Shown one piece after another: positions 32,673 to 46,293 of a stretch of DNA of 64,000 nucleotides. The notes under the pieces were generated by a model. That model made no database searches, was not told the DNA's origin, and saw nothing but the letters and a program-made list of their open reading frames with translations. The position numbers and the translations under genes were made by a program. The DNA lies in NCBI GenBank assembly GCA_947683625.1, contig CANTUR010000620.1, positions 531,501 to 595,500 of the forward strand, written 5' to 3'. Each line of letters begins with the position of its first letter. Position 1 is the first letter of the stretch. The stretch is from Mallotus nudiflorus. Lineage: Eukaryota > Streptophyta > Magnoliopsida > Malpighiales > Euphorbiaceae.

Positions 32673-35670
32673 ATTACGGCTAGGAAGTTGTTGAGGAAAG
32701 GATGTCAAGGATATTTGGCATTAGTCAGGGATACTTCAGTGGAGAAGTTGTCACTCACAGATGTTCCTGTTGCTTGTGAGTTTCCTGATGTTTTCCCTAA
32801 GGAGTTGCCAGGTTTACCACCTCATAGAGAGATTGAGTTATGTATAGATGTGGTTCCAAGTACTACTCCTATATCTATGCCTCCCTACAGAATGGCTCCT
32901 GTAGAGCTGAAAGAGTTGAAGGAGCAGTTGCAAGAGTTGTTGGATAAGGGTTTCATTAGACCTAGTGTTTCTCCTTGGGGTGCACCAGTCTTGTTTGTGA
33001 AGAAAAAGGATGGTACCCTGAGACTGTGCATTGACTACAGAGAGCTGAATAAGGTGACAGTGAAGAACAAGTATCCTCTCCCGAGGATAGATGACTTGTT
33101 TGACCAGCTACAGGGTGCACAGTTCTTTTCTAAGATTGACTTGAGGTCGGGTTATCATCAACTGCAGATTAGTGAAGCCGATATTCCTAAAACGGCATTC
33201 CGCACGCGATATGGCCATTATGAGTTTCTGGTGATGTCTTTTGGTTTGACTAATGCACCAGCAGCTTTTATGGACCTGATGAACAGGGTATTCAGACCGT
33301 ATGTGGATCAGTATGTGGTAGTCTTCATTAATGATATACTGGTTTATTCAAGGAGTATGGAGGAGCATGTATATCATTTGAGGATTGTACTACAGACACT
33401 GAGAGATCATCAACTTTATGCTAAATTCTCGAAGTGTGATTTCTGGATGGAGAGTGTTTCTTTTCTTGGACACGTGGTGTCTAAAGAAGGTATCCAGGTT
33501 GATCCACAGAAGATTGAGGTAGTGTCTGAGTGGCCTAGACCAACTTCTGTTATTGAGATTCAAAGTTTTTTGGGTTTAGCCGGGTATTATAGGCGGTTTG
33601 TGTAGGATTTTTCCAAAATTGCAGCCCCTATGACTCGCTTGACTCAGAAGAATGTCAGATTTGAGTGGTCAGAAGCTTGTGAGAATAGTTTCCAGTTGTT
33701 GAAGGAGAAATTGATCATAGCACCAGTATTAGCTTTGCCTAATGGTGTGGACAAGTTCATAGTTTATTGTGATGCCTCTAGAGTTGGCCTTGGTTGTGTG
33801 TTGATGCAGAATGGAAGGGTGATAGCCTATGCTTCAAGGTAGTTAAAGAAGCATGAGCAGAACTATCCCACACATGACCTTGAAATGACTGCAGTGATCT
33901 TTGCTCTGAAGATTTGGAGACATTATTTGTACGGGGTGACTTATGAGATATTTACTGATCACAAGAGCCTTAAGTACATTTTCCAGTAGAGAGATCTGAA
34001 TTTGAGGCAGAGGAGATGGTTGGAACTGTTAAAGGATTATGACTGTGAGATTCTATATCATCCGGGCAAGGCTAATGTGGTAGCAGATGCCTTGAATAGA
34101 AAGTCCTCAGGCAGTCTTACTCACATAAGTGTTGAGAGGAGATCATTGATCCAAGAGTTGCATCTGATGGTGGATCAAGGTCTGATGATGAAGATAAGTA
34201 GATCAGGTGGACTGCTAGCTCAATTTAAGGTGTGATCTGTACTAAGGGATAGGATTAAAGCAGCTCAGAGTCGAGATCCTATTCTAGAAGAGCTTACAGA
34301 GAATGTCAGAGCAGGGAAGTTCACTGATTTCACACTCGATGATGACGGTGTGTTGTGGATCAGTGGTAGATTGTGTGTTCCTGATGTGGATGACTTGAGA
34401 GAAGAGATCCTAGAGGAAGCACATTCTACAGCCTATAGCGTTCATCCGGGTATCACTAAGATGTACCACAGTATCATAGACTTATACTGGTGGGACGAAC
34501 TGAAGAAGGATGTCGTTGATTATGTTGCTAAGTGCCTAATGTGTCAGCAAGTGAAAGCTGAACATCAGAAGCCTTCTGGGAAGCTTCACCTCTTCCTATT
34601 CTCGAGTGGAAGTGGGAAAGGATAGCTATGGATTTTGTGGTCGATTTACCTCATTCTAAGGATGGATACAATTCCATCTGGGTGATTGTAGACAGGTTGA
34701 CAAAGTCTGCACATTTCCTGCCTGTGAAAGCCACTTATTCTGTAGCTAGATTGGCGAAACTATATATGAAGCATATTGTGTGCCTTCATGGAGTACCTGT
34801 GTCCATTGTGTCATATAGAGGTTCAGTGTTTACCTCTCGTTTTTTGCAGAAGTTGCAGGAAGCGATGGGCACTAGGTTGGATTTCAGTACTGCTTTTCAT
34901 CCTCAGACAGATGGTCAGTCTGAGAGGACAATCCAGACATTGGAAGATATGTTAAGGATGTGTGTCCTGGATTTAGGAGGTAGCTGGGATGATCATTTGC
35001 CACTCGTTGAGTTTGCATATAATAACAGCTACCATAGCAGTATTGGCATGGCACCATATGAGGCATTATATGGGAGGAAGTGTAGATTCCCTCTGTGTTG
35101 GGATGAGATTGGTGAGAGAGCTTTGACTGGACCTGAGATGGTTCAAGATGCTGCAAAGAAAGTCGTCGTGATTAAGCGAAGATTAGAGACCACAGTTAGC
35201 AGACAAAAGAGCTATGCGGATCCTAGGCGTAGAGATGTGGAGTTTCAGGTTAGAGATTTTTTTTTCTGAAGGTATCTCCGATGAAGGGTGTGATGAGATT
35301 TGATAGGAAGGGCAAGTTAGCACCGAGATATATCAGACCATCTGAGATTCTGGAGAGAGTTGGCACTGTTGCATATCGGTTGGATTTGCCTCTGAGTATG
35401 TCATAAGTGCATCCAGTATTTCATATCTCGATGCTGAGGAAGTATGTCTCAGACCCTTCACACGTGTTGCAGCCCGACAGTGTAGAAGTGAGTGAAGATT
35501 TAACGTTTGTGGAAGAACCTGTGGCGATTGTTGATTATCAAGTTCGACAGCTGCGGTCGAAGCAGATTCCGATGGTCAAGGTTCTATGGCATAGCAACAG
35601 AGTTGAGGAGCATACGTGGGACACTAAAGCTGAGATGCGAGCTTCTTACCCGTATCTCTTCCCTTCCTGA
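32660..35670 (+). pseudogene. Element C pol remnant (RT-RH-IN-chromodomain), gag lost
   Basis: The same family as A, beginning in the protease-RT linker ([10 protein letters not shown]). RT is otherwise well kept, but the catalytic motif is FIND: AAT for Asp at 33330-33332. RNase H keeps Glu in THDLE (33882). Integrase has Tyr for the second catalytic Asp (SYRGSVF, codon 34814-34816). Stops lie at 33603, 33840, 33987, 34233 and 35404, and single-base deletions near 34588 and 35258 shift the frame. The chromodomain follows at 35407-35670. The stops at 33603 and 35404 are at the same codons as stops 25141 and 26944 of A. Confidence 0.9.
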
Positions 35671-36176
35671 TCTTGTGATCATTTTCTTTCTGGAATTCGG
35701 GGACGAATTCTTATAAGGGGGGAAGACTGTAATATTTCGTGTTTTTAAATATTTTAATATTGCATCGGGATATGTAGTGTTAATAATTTTTGTATATATT
35801 TATGAAATTTTTATTAGTTTTTTATTTAATTAAAGCTAATTTTAATTGTTTATTATTATTTTAAGTGCTTTACGTAAAAAATTTTCGGGACTTTCATTTT
35901 CGGGGAAATTTGCACGTAAATAATTTACCATTAATTATTTTAAATAGATTTACGGACTTGCATAAACTCATATATATTTTTAAAATACTAAACACCGTAT
36001 ATATGTGTACTTATTTATTTAATTAGGGTTTGATTAATTACCCTATTATTTTATTATTTATTTATTAGTTTTATTGTTATTTAATTATTTTTATTTAGTA
36101 TTAAATTATTAAATTATATGTGTGTGGTGTATATTTAATGTGTGTGATTTTATATTATTTTAATATATAGTGTAAA

Positions 36177-36177
<1 letters not shown>

Positions 36178-36259
<82 letters not shown>

Positions 36260-36268
36260 CATATATAT
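36178..36268. repeat. (AT)n microsatellite in the LTR of C
   Basis: About 90 bases of AT with two CAT interruptions, directly after GTAAAGTAT, at the LTR promoter position. Confidence 0.95.
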
Positions 36269-38030
36269 AGTTGAAAATCAAAATTTTTGCCAAATTACCG
36301 AATTGCCCCTCCCTCTTCCTTCTGCTCTCCCGACGCCTACCCTCACTACGCCTCCCATTCCACCTCGTCGGACCGCCCTTTGCTACCACCAGCTGCCGCC
36401 AACCTCCTCCCCCTTCCTTCCTCTTCCTCTCCGACGTGACCAGGCCGTCGGAAGCCCGCTAGAACGCCCGGAATTTGCGATGGCAGCAAGTTGAGCTCTT
36501 CGCCGTCGACCACGATTCCGGCTACCATTTCTCACACTGCCGGTCTTCATTGACTCCTTGAGCTCCAGTGGTCCCTATTCTAAGCTCCTTTTGGCCTGAA
36601 ATCAAGTGGTTGATGAGGTTTGAGCTAAAACTTCAATTCGGCCATTTTAGGGTTTTTGATTTTTTTGAACTTTGAATTGATTGATTCATGTAAAGTCCCT
36701 TAACAAATGTTGATCCTAGTAGCTTAATCTACATGTATGAATTTTTGTAGAATTTTTGGAGATTATTTTGATTTTTGGGTATTTTTGAATATTTTAATAT
36801 TATTTTCTAATTTTTGAAAATTAATTAATTAAATTATGAAATTGTGTTTTATGATAAATATAGGTGTTTAAATGAATTATAGAAATTTATTTGTAATTTT
36901 TATGAATTTCTATGTATTTATTTTGAATTATTTAGGTTTATGTAATTTTGGGAAAATTAGGTTAATTATGTTTTTAATTGAAATTAATTATTTAATTGAG
37001 TTTAATTATTGATATTATTGATAAATATGTGGAGAAAATTAATTTTGGATAATTATACTATTTTTGGTGAATTTTTGGAGTAATTTTAATATAATTATAC
37101 ATATAGGGGTATTTTGGTAATTTTACCCTAAATTGACTAAAAATGTAATTTAATTGTTTTAATAGTTATTTAAAGTATAAAAATGATTTCTAAAAATTAT
37201 TTAGTATTTTTAATTAATTAAAACTATTTTTCGTGAATTATTTTCAATTATATATATAATATACGATTTTTCTAATAAAATGAGTTTTTATTGGTTTTTA
37301 ATGTGTTTTAGGGCTAATTATGTAATTTCTACTTATTAAATGCATTTTTGTGTTATAAGGGCATTTTTTGTATTTTTATATTATTTTGTGAATTGTGGAC
37401 CCCAGTCGGTAGACTGTAGTTTGGAGTCCGACCGAGGGTTTGTTGATGAGTTGTTGTGCCTGTTTTTCGAAGTGTGTTTCTTTGCAGGGCTGGCTCTACT
37501 CTTTGAGTAGAGAGATGTCCATTTTATAGGGGAGGTTCTGCCGAATTTTTGGTAGAATTCTTGTAAAATGTGATGTCCAGTCGAACCCTAATTTTGATTC
37601 TGTGCCTAATATTCTAGATCGAGTTTCTAGGATTTTTTGTTAGGTTTATTCTGATGTCCGTTATTTATTGTTTGTTTAGTTGCGCCGAGACCGAGGCCTA
37701 GTGGACCAGGTCCGTCGAACCCGTCTCGAGGAGCGCACTAAGTGTGAGTTACTATTTTATATATATATGTTTAGGGTGTATGATTTAGAAATGTATGTTT
37801 TTTTTATTAATTATGCATAAATAATTAATTTGGTATTTAAGTTTATCTTTAGTTTATATTCGGTATATTTTGGTATATCTTAAATTATATGCATGCTTTA
37901 TTAAACATTTATATTTAAAATGTTTTTAAATATATATTTAGTTTATTTTATGATTATATTGGATTTATTTGATGTACATATACTCAAAATATACTTGGTT
38001 TACTTTTGGTATATTTCTAGTATATATATG

Positions 38031-41000
38031 TGTCACGACCCAAAATAGGGGCCATGACCGGCACTAGGAAACGGGAATTCTTTCGAATCCGGAACCCGTA
38101 GCAAGCCTAAAAAAATAATATAAAACATGCAATAATAATAATAACAATATCAAATGCAGCGAAAATGAAAATCATAAATATCACAATAGTATTTTCACCA
38201 ACTAGATTTAACTTAAATCTCATCTCATCTCATATATATAAATCTTTTGATACAAATCCAGTTCAAGTATAATACAATCTCACATAAATAAAATACATAA
38301 AATCCCACAATTAATTTACAACTACTGCAGTGTCTAGATTATAAAAATAAGACTCAAGTAAGCAGTTTACACAAAGAAGCCGGGGCGGAAGAAATCCGGC
38401 GTACAGGCCTGCTACTGAGGTCTGAAGATGTTGACTCTCCTGAAAAATAGTCAACGGAGGGGAGTCAGACCTCACTGAGTGAATTACTATAATATATATA
38501 CATACACACTAAATGACAAAGCATACAGTCAACAGTATATATATAATATGTATATATACAGGCAAATACACACAGATGTAATAAAATCATTTTATATATA
38601 TTTTACTGAAAATCATCGTTTATGAAGGATCAAATAGAACCCTATGATATCGAAACCTCAATCAATGTTAGACAACACTCTAGCCATACAGGCTCACTTA
38701 ATCCAAATATATCCACTTAATCCATTTAGACAGTAGATTGGCCCCGAGACACTAACTCAACCGAGTTCCAGCAGTCTGACTGCCAGTGTGATTGGCCCCG
38801 AGACACTTGGTCAACCGTGCTCCAGCAATCACACCCCCAAATCACATCTCACACATCCAATAATCATAACCAATCAATATCCATAAATAGTTAGTAGTAT
38901 AGCCTATTTGTTATAAGTGCACCGGTACGTACTCGGTCCTAGTGTTGCCCACTAGGTAGCACGTTCTATTGATATCTTTCATTAATAAATATAAAACATT
39001 CATTCACAATAAATGATGCATGAAATTAAATAAAATAACAATATAAACAATATATATACTGAAAATATATCAAAAGTAAACCAGGTATATTTCGAGTATA
39101 TATACGTCAAATAAATCCAATTAAATCATAAATTAAGCTCGAAATATATTTAAAAACATTTTAAATATAATTTATTCATAAAACATGCATATAATTTAAT
39201 ATATACCAAAAATAAACTTAAATACAAATCACGTTATTTATGCATATTTAGTCAAAATGAAACATGTATTTCTAAAATCATGCATCCTAAAGCACATATA
39301 TATAAAATAGTAACTCACCCTAGTGCGCTCCACGAGATGGGTCCGACGGGCCTGGTCCACTAGCCCTCGGTCTCAGCGCAACTAAACAAATAATAAATAA
39401 CCGACATTAGAATAAACCTAACAGCAAATCCTAGAATTCGATCTAGAATATTAAACACAGAATTGAGATTAGGGTTCGACTGGATATCACGTTTTACGAG
39501 AATTCTACCAAAAATTCGACAGAACCTCCCCTATAAAACGGACATCTCTCTACTCAAAGAGTAGAGCCGACCTTGCAAAGGAACACACTTCAAAAAACAA
39601 GCTCAACACTCAACCACAACCCCTCGGTCGGACTCCAGACTACAATTTATCGATCGGGGTCCACAAACACATAACAATTCAGAAAATACCAAAAATACCC
39701 TTATAACATAGAAATACATTTTATAGGTAGAAATTACATAATTAACCTTTAAACACAATAAGAACCGATAAAAACTCATTTTATTAGAAAAACCGTATAT
39801 TATATATATAATTGAAAATAATTCACGAAAAATAGTTTTAATTAGTTAAAAATACTAAATAATTTGTAGAAATCATTTTTATACCTTAAATAATTATTAA
39901 TACCAATTAAATTACATTTTTAGCCAATTTTGTGTAAAATTACCAAAATACCCCTATATAAATAAATATACTAAAATTCATTCAAAAATTCACCAAAAAT
40001 AGTATAATTATCCAAAATTAATTTTCTCAACATATTTATCAATAATATCAATAATTAAACTCAATTTACCAATTAATTTCAAATAAAACCACATTTAACC
40101 TAATTTTCCCAAAATTACATAAACTCAAATAATTCAAAATAAATACTTAGAAATTCATAAAAATTCCAAATAAATTCCTATAATTCATTTCAACACCTAA
40201 TTTAACCATAAAACAAAATTTCATAATTTAAATAATTAATTTCCGAAAATTAGAAAATAATATTAAAATATTCAAAAATACCCAAAAATCCAAACAATCT
40301 CCAAAAATTCCACAAAAATTCACACATGTAGATTAAGCTACTAGGATCAACATTTGTGAAGGGAGTTTTCATGAATCAAGCAATTAGTAGCTTCAAAAAA
40401 ATCAAAAATCCTAATATGGCCGAAATGGAAAATTCGAAACCTAAGCAAATCAAGACCATTTAAGCTCAAACCAAAGCTAGAATCACACTCACCGGAGCTC
40501 AAGGAGAAGAAAGAGACCAGCAGTGTCAAAAATGGTGGTCGGAATCGTGGTCAACGGCGAGGAGAGGAAATTTCGACCAAAATGGGAAAAATGGGTTCGC
40601 CGGCGCCGGGAAGGAGCTGCTGGCGACAGAGAACGACTGAGGATGAAAGTGGCAAGCTGAGAGGCACACCGACAGCAAGGGAACGGTGTGACAGACGGTG
40701 GTTGGCGGTGAGGAAGTGGTCGGGCACGGGAAAGGAAGAAGGAAGGAGAAGAAGAGAAGAAAAGAAAAAGAAAAGAAAAGAAAAAAGAAAAGAAAAAGAA
40801 AAAGAAAAAGAAAAAGAAAAAAAGAAAAAAATAATTTTTAATAAAATATTTGAAAAAAATCATATCCACACACTTAATATTTAATATTTTAAAATTTAAT
40901 ATTAATTAAAAATAATTAAATAACAATAAAATAATTAATTAATTAGTAAAATATTAGGGTAATATATTAAACCCTAATTAAATAAATATTTACACGCATA

Positions 41001-41274
41001 GGCTTTATTTAGTAATTTAAAAATACGTATGAGTTCATGCAAGTCCGAAAATATATTTAATATAATTAATAATAAATTAGTTTCGTGAAAATTTCCCCGA
41101 AAATGCAAGTCCCGGGAAAATTTTACGTAAAGCACTGTAAATAATACACAATAATTAAAACAGATTTTAAATACTTATCAACCTCGTAAAAAATATCATA
41201 ATATATATACAAAAATTATTAACACTGTATATCCCGGTACAGTATTAAAATATTTAAAAACACTGGATATTACA
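38031..41274 (-). repeat. 3' LTR of element D
   Basis: 3,244 bases. It contains the minus-strand donor-like GTGAGT (CACTCACCGGAGCTC near 40486) and a homopurine tract at 40728-40830 where relatives have AT repeats. Confidence 0.93.
40728..40830. repeat. Homopurine tract in the 3' LTR of D
   Basis: About 100 bases nearly all A and G on the plus strand, between the GC-rich leader block and the promoter region; the equivalent in the other LTR is 48984-49072, where AAAT units have replaced part of it. Confidence 0.85.
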
Positions 41275-41330
41275 GTCTTCCCCCCTTACAAGAATTCGTC
41301 CCCGAACTCCAGAAAGAAAAGATTACAGGA

Positions 41331-44300
41331 TCAGGAAGGAAAGAGATACGGGTAAGAAGCTCGCATCTCAGCTTCAGTCTCCCACGTATGCTCCTCGACT
41401 CTGTTGCTACGCCACAGAACCTTGACCATCGGAATCTATTTCGATCGTAACTGTCGAACTTGATAATCAACGATCGCCACAGGTTCTTCCACAAACGTTA
41501 AATCTTCACTTACTTCTACACTGTCAGGCTGCAACACGTGAGAAGGATCTGAGATATACTTCCTCAACATCGAGATATGAAATACTGGATGCACCTGTGA
41601 CATACTCAGAGGCAAATCCAACCGATAGGCAACAGTGCCAACTCTTTCCAGAATTTCAAACGGTCCAATATACCTCGGTGCTAACTTACCCTTCCTGCCA
41701 AATCTCATCACACCCTTCATCGGAGATACCTTCAGAAAAATAAAATATCCAACCTGAAACTCCACATCTCTGTGCCTAGGATCCGCATAACTCTTCTGTC
41801 TACTAACTGCGGTCTCTAATCCCGCGCTTAATCATGGTGACTTTCTCTGCAACATCCTGAACCATCTCGGGTCCAGTCAAAGCTCTCTCACCAATCTCAT
41901 CCCAACTCAAAGGGGATCTACATTTCCTTCTATACAACGCCTCATACGGTGCCATACCAATACTGCTATGGTAGCTGTTATTATATGCAAACTCAACGAG
42001 TGACAAATGATCATCCCAGCTACCTCCTAAATCCAAGACTCACATCCTCAACATATCTTTCAGTGTTTGGATTATCCTCTCAAACTGACCATCTGTCTGA
42101 GGATGAAAAGCAGTACTGAAATCCAACCTAGTGCCCATCGCTTCGTTCAACTTCTGCCAAAAATGAGAAGTAAACACCGAACCTCTATCTGATACAATGG
42201 ACACAGGTACTCCATGAAGGCATACGATATGCTTCACATACAACTTCACCAATCTAGCAACTGAATATGTGGCTTTCATAGGCAAGAAATGTGCAGACTT
42301 CGTCAACCTATCTACAATTACCCAGATGGAATCGTATCCATCCTTCGAACGAGGTAAACCGACCACAAAATCCATAGCTATCCTTTCCCACTTACACTCG
42401 GGAATAGGAAGAGGCTGAAGCTTCCCAGAAGGCTTATGATGTTCGGCTTTCACTTGCTGACACATCAGACACTTCGTAACATAATCAGCGACATCTTTCT
42501 TCAATCCGTCCCACCAATATAGATCTCTGATACTATGGTACATCTTAGTAACACCTGGATGTACGCTATAGGCTGTAGAATGTGCTTCCTCTAAAATCTC
42601 CTCTCTCAAATCATCCACATCAGGAACACACAATCTACCACTGATCCACAACACACTATCATCATCAAGTGTGAAATCAGTGAACTTCCCTGCTCGAACA
42701 TTCTCTGCAAGCTCTTCTAGAATAGGATCTCGGCTCTGAGCTGCTTTAATCCTATCCCTCAGTACAGATCGTACTTTAAACTGAGCTAGCAATCCACTTG
42801 ATCTACTAATCTTCATCATCAGACCTTGATCCACCAACAGATGCAATTCCTGGATCAATGGTCTCCTCTCAACATCGGTGTGAGCAAGACTGCCTGAGGA
42901 CTTTCTACTCAAGGCATCTGCTACCACATTAGCTTTACCTGGATGATATAAGATCTCGCAATCATAATCCTTCAACAATTCCAACCATCTTCTCTACCTC
43001 AGATTCAGATCTCTCTGCTGGAAGATGTACTTAAGGCTCTTGTGATCAGTAAATATCTCACAAGTCACCCCGTACAGATAATGTCTCCAAATCTTCAAAG
43101 CAAAGATCACTGCAGCCATCTTCAGGTCATGTGTAGGATAGTTCTGCTCATGCTTCTTCAACTGCCTTGAAGCATAGGCTATCACCCTACCATTCTGCAT
43201 CAACACACAACCAAGACCAATTATAGAGGCATCACAGTAAACTATGAACTTATCCACACTATTAGGCAAAGCTAACACTGGCGCTATGGTTAACTTCTCC
43301 TTCAACAACTGGAAACTGTTCTCATAAGCTTCTGACCACTCGAACCTAACATTCTTCTGAGTCAAGCGAGTCATAGGGGCTATAATTCTAGAAAAATCCT
43401 GCACAAACCGCCTATAATACCCGGCTAAACCCAAAAAACTTCAAATCTCAGAAACAGAAGTCGGTCTAGGCCACTTAGACACTGCCTCAATCTTCTGTGG
43501 ATCAACCTGGATACCTTCTTTAGACACCACGTGTCCAAGAAAAGAAACACTCTCCATCCAGAAATCACACTTTGAGAATTTAGCATAAAGTTGATGATCT
43601 CTCAATGTCTGTAGTACAATCCTCAAGTGATATACATGCTCCTCCATACTCCTTGAATATACCAGTATATCATCAATGAAGACTACCACAAACTGATCCA
43701 CATATGGTCTGAATACCCTGTTCATCAGGTCCATAAAAGCTGCTGGTGCATTAGTCAAACCAAAAGACATCACCAGAAACTCATAATGGCCATATCGCGT
43801 GCGGAATGCTGTCTTAGGAACATCGGCTTCACTGATCCGCAGCTGATGATAACCCGACCTCAAGTCAACCTTAGAAAAGAACTGTGCAGCTTGTAGTTGG
43901 TCAAATAAGTCATCTATCCTCGGGAGAGGATACTTGTTCTTCACTGTCACCTTATTCAGCTCTCTGTAGTCAATGCACAGTCTCAGGGTACCATCATTCT
44001 TCTTCACAAACAGGACTGGTGGACCCCAAGGAGAAACACTAGGCCTGATGAAATCTTTATCCAACAACTCTTACAACTGCTCCTTCAACTCTCTTAACTC
44101 TGCAGGAGCCATTCGATAGGGTGGCATAGATATAGGAGTAGTACCTGGTACCACATCTATACAGAACTCAATCTCTCTATGAGGTGGTAAACCTGGCAAC
44201 TCCTCAGGAAAAACATCAGGAAACTCACAAGCAACAGGAACATCTATGAGTGACAAATTCTCCACTGAAGTATCCCTGACCAATGCCAAATATCCCTGAC

Positions 44301-46094
44301 AACCTTTCCTTAACAACTTCCTAGCCGTAATAGCAGAAATAAGATTCTGAGGTGCTGAACTCCTATCACCCACAAACTTAAACTCTCCTTCATCATGAAT
44401 TCTGAAAGTCACCTCTTTATTCCTACAATCTACCACGGCATAGTGTTGAGATAACCAATCCATTCCCAGAATAACATCAAACTCCATCACATCCAACAAG
44501 ATCAAATCAGCGGGTAATTCTCTATCTCCCACGAGAACTGGACAACCAGAAAGAACAATATCGACGTCCAAGGAATCACTCAGAGGAGTGGCAACAGATA
44601 AAGGAAAAGCCATCCTCGAAGCTTGCCAACAAGATTTGGAAGCAAAAATGGGAGAAACAAACGAATGCGTGGCACCCGGATCAAACAAAACCCATGCATC
44701 CAGGTAACAAAAAGAAATAATACCTACCACGAGTGCATTAGATGCCTGAGCATCCTGTTGAGTGAGATGGAAAACTCTGGCCTGACCTCGACCTCCCTGC
44801 TGACTGGTAGAAGCCTGGCCAACACCTCTGGCACCTCCTCTAGTACCTCTACCATGACTCTGCTGTGGAACAAACTGAGTGGAACTCTGATGCTGAGCTG
44901 GTGGTAACTGAAATGGCACTGGTGCATTACTAGCAATTGACTGCTGTGGGAATCGCGGAATCTGTTGCTGCTGATATCCGGAGTAAGGACACGATCTAGC
45001 AAAATGCCCTGTCTGCCCGCATCTGAAGCATGTCAGTGGTGTCAGATGACACGATCCCTGATGGACTCTACCACAAGTCTGGCAAACACTGGCCACTGAT
45101 CCAGAACTACGACCACTGCTGCTGCTCAAAGCACCTGATCCAAATCTAAATGATCTACGCTGACCTCCACGGCCATGTCTACTGCTCCAATGCACTCACT
45201 GATACTACCTTTAACTCTGCTCAGTCGGACCTCGCTGCTGACTACTCGAACCAACATGAAAAATAGAGTACGGTGTAGTCTGCAATCCACTCGACTGAAC
45301 TCCCAACTGGTAGTAATCAGGCATCGCTCCCTGCCTAACTAGCCTCAGCTCAATCTCCGCTCAATCTCCTTGGCCAACTCAATCACAGACTCCAGAGTAA
45401 GGCCTGCTATAGGCATACCAGCAAATGCTGAATCCAAACCAGCAACATACATAGTGACCGCAAAATACTGGTCTCGCATCAGATCCTCTGCATATCTACC
45501 TAGTTGAAGAAACTCACGGGTGTACTCTTCTACATATCGATCTCCACGAGAAATATTGGTCAACCGGAGACGATAGCTCAAACGAAGAGGCTCTGGACAA
45601 AATCTCCTCATAAATCGCTTTTGGAACTGAGCCCACGTCATCGTCATCATATAAGGCTAGATCATCTGAATAAACCAATCTAAGGCTGGTCCCTCGACAG
45701 ACAACTCGACGATCATGATCTGCTGGTACTTGGTATGAGCAGTCAGAGTCCGAGTCTTAATCACATGCAGGAAGTCTAACGGATCAGAAGTCCCATCGAA
45801 CGCAATCCTGCCAACTCTGGCATAGAACAAAGCTACCTCAGGGTCAGACATACCCTACTGATAGGCAGGCTGAACAGGCAGAACAACTGGAGGTACATGA
45901 ACATCAAACTCAGGCTCTATAGGCTCCTCATCCTGTAACTCTCTCTACCTACGGTGACTTACCGCTCCTCGAGGTCTACCTCTGCCATGACCTCTACATC
46001 TAACTAGCTGCTCAGGAGGTAAAACCTCATCCTGAAAAGATTCATCATCCTCAGCCTCAATGACCGGTGGAGTGACACGTGCTCGCCTCCTTAT
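41331..46094 (-). pseudogene. Element D gag-pol polyprotein, start lost and frameshifted
   Basis: Collinear with the A polyprotein. The start codon is ATA instead of ATG (46092-46094). Gag is broken by stops near 45859 and 45654, an 11-base tandem duplication near 45350-45375 that shifts the frame, and a cluster of three stops just upstream of 45195. The zinc knuckle is at 44989-45030 (CFRCGQTGHFARSC). Protease DPGATHSF is at 44659-44682 and RT FIDD, intact, at about 43660-43680. RNase H has Lys for the catalytic Glu (43120-43122). Further stops lie near 44070, 43440, 42993 and 42039, an extra base near 41825 shifts the frame again, and a stop near 41435 splits the chromodomain. Confidence 0.92.
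44071..45195 (-). pseudogene. Element D Gag C-terminus and protease, longest open segment
   Basis: The longest uninterrupted stretch of D. It covers the Ser/Gly-rich Gag tail, the CCHC knuckle, a Gln-rich linker, protease (DPGATHSF, ILGMDWL) and the linker to RT ([20 protein letters not shown]). It ends at a CAA-to-TAA stop where A reads Gln. A positions 23557 and 23722, which are stops, are Gln here, so D shows the ancestral residues. Confidence 0.88.
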
Positions 46095-46293
46095 TCTGAA
46101 AAGACAAATGAAAAGATTCAGACAAAACAGACAACGGAGGAATAACGCTGAAAACTAAAGCAAGGAATACTTATCAAGACATACTCGAACCTAATACACT
46201 GCAGTAGTTCCCAAAAGAAAACACAACTTAAAATCTAGGGCCACAACTCACACAACTAAGCCCAGACATAAAACTCCGCTCTGATACCAACTT

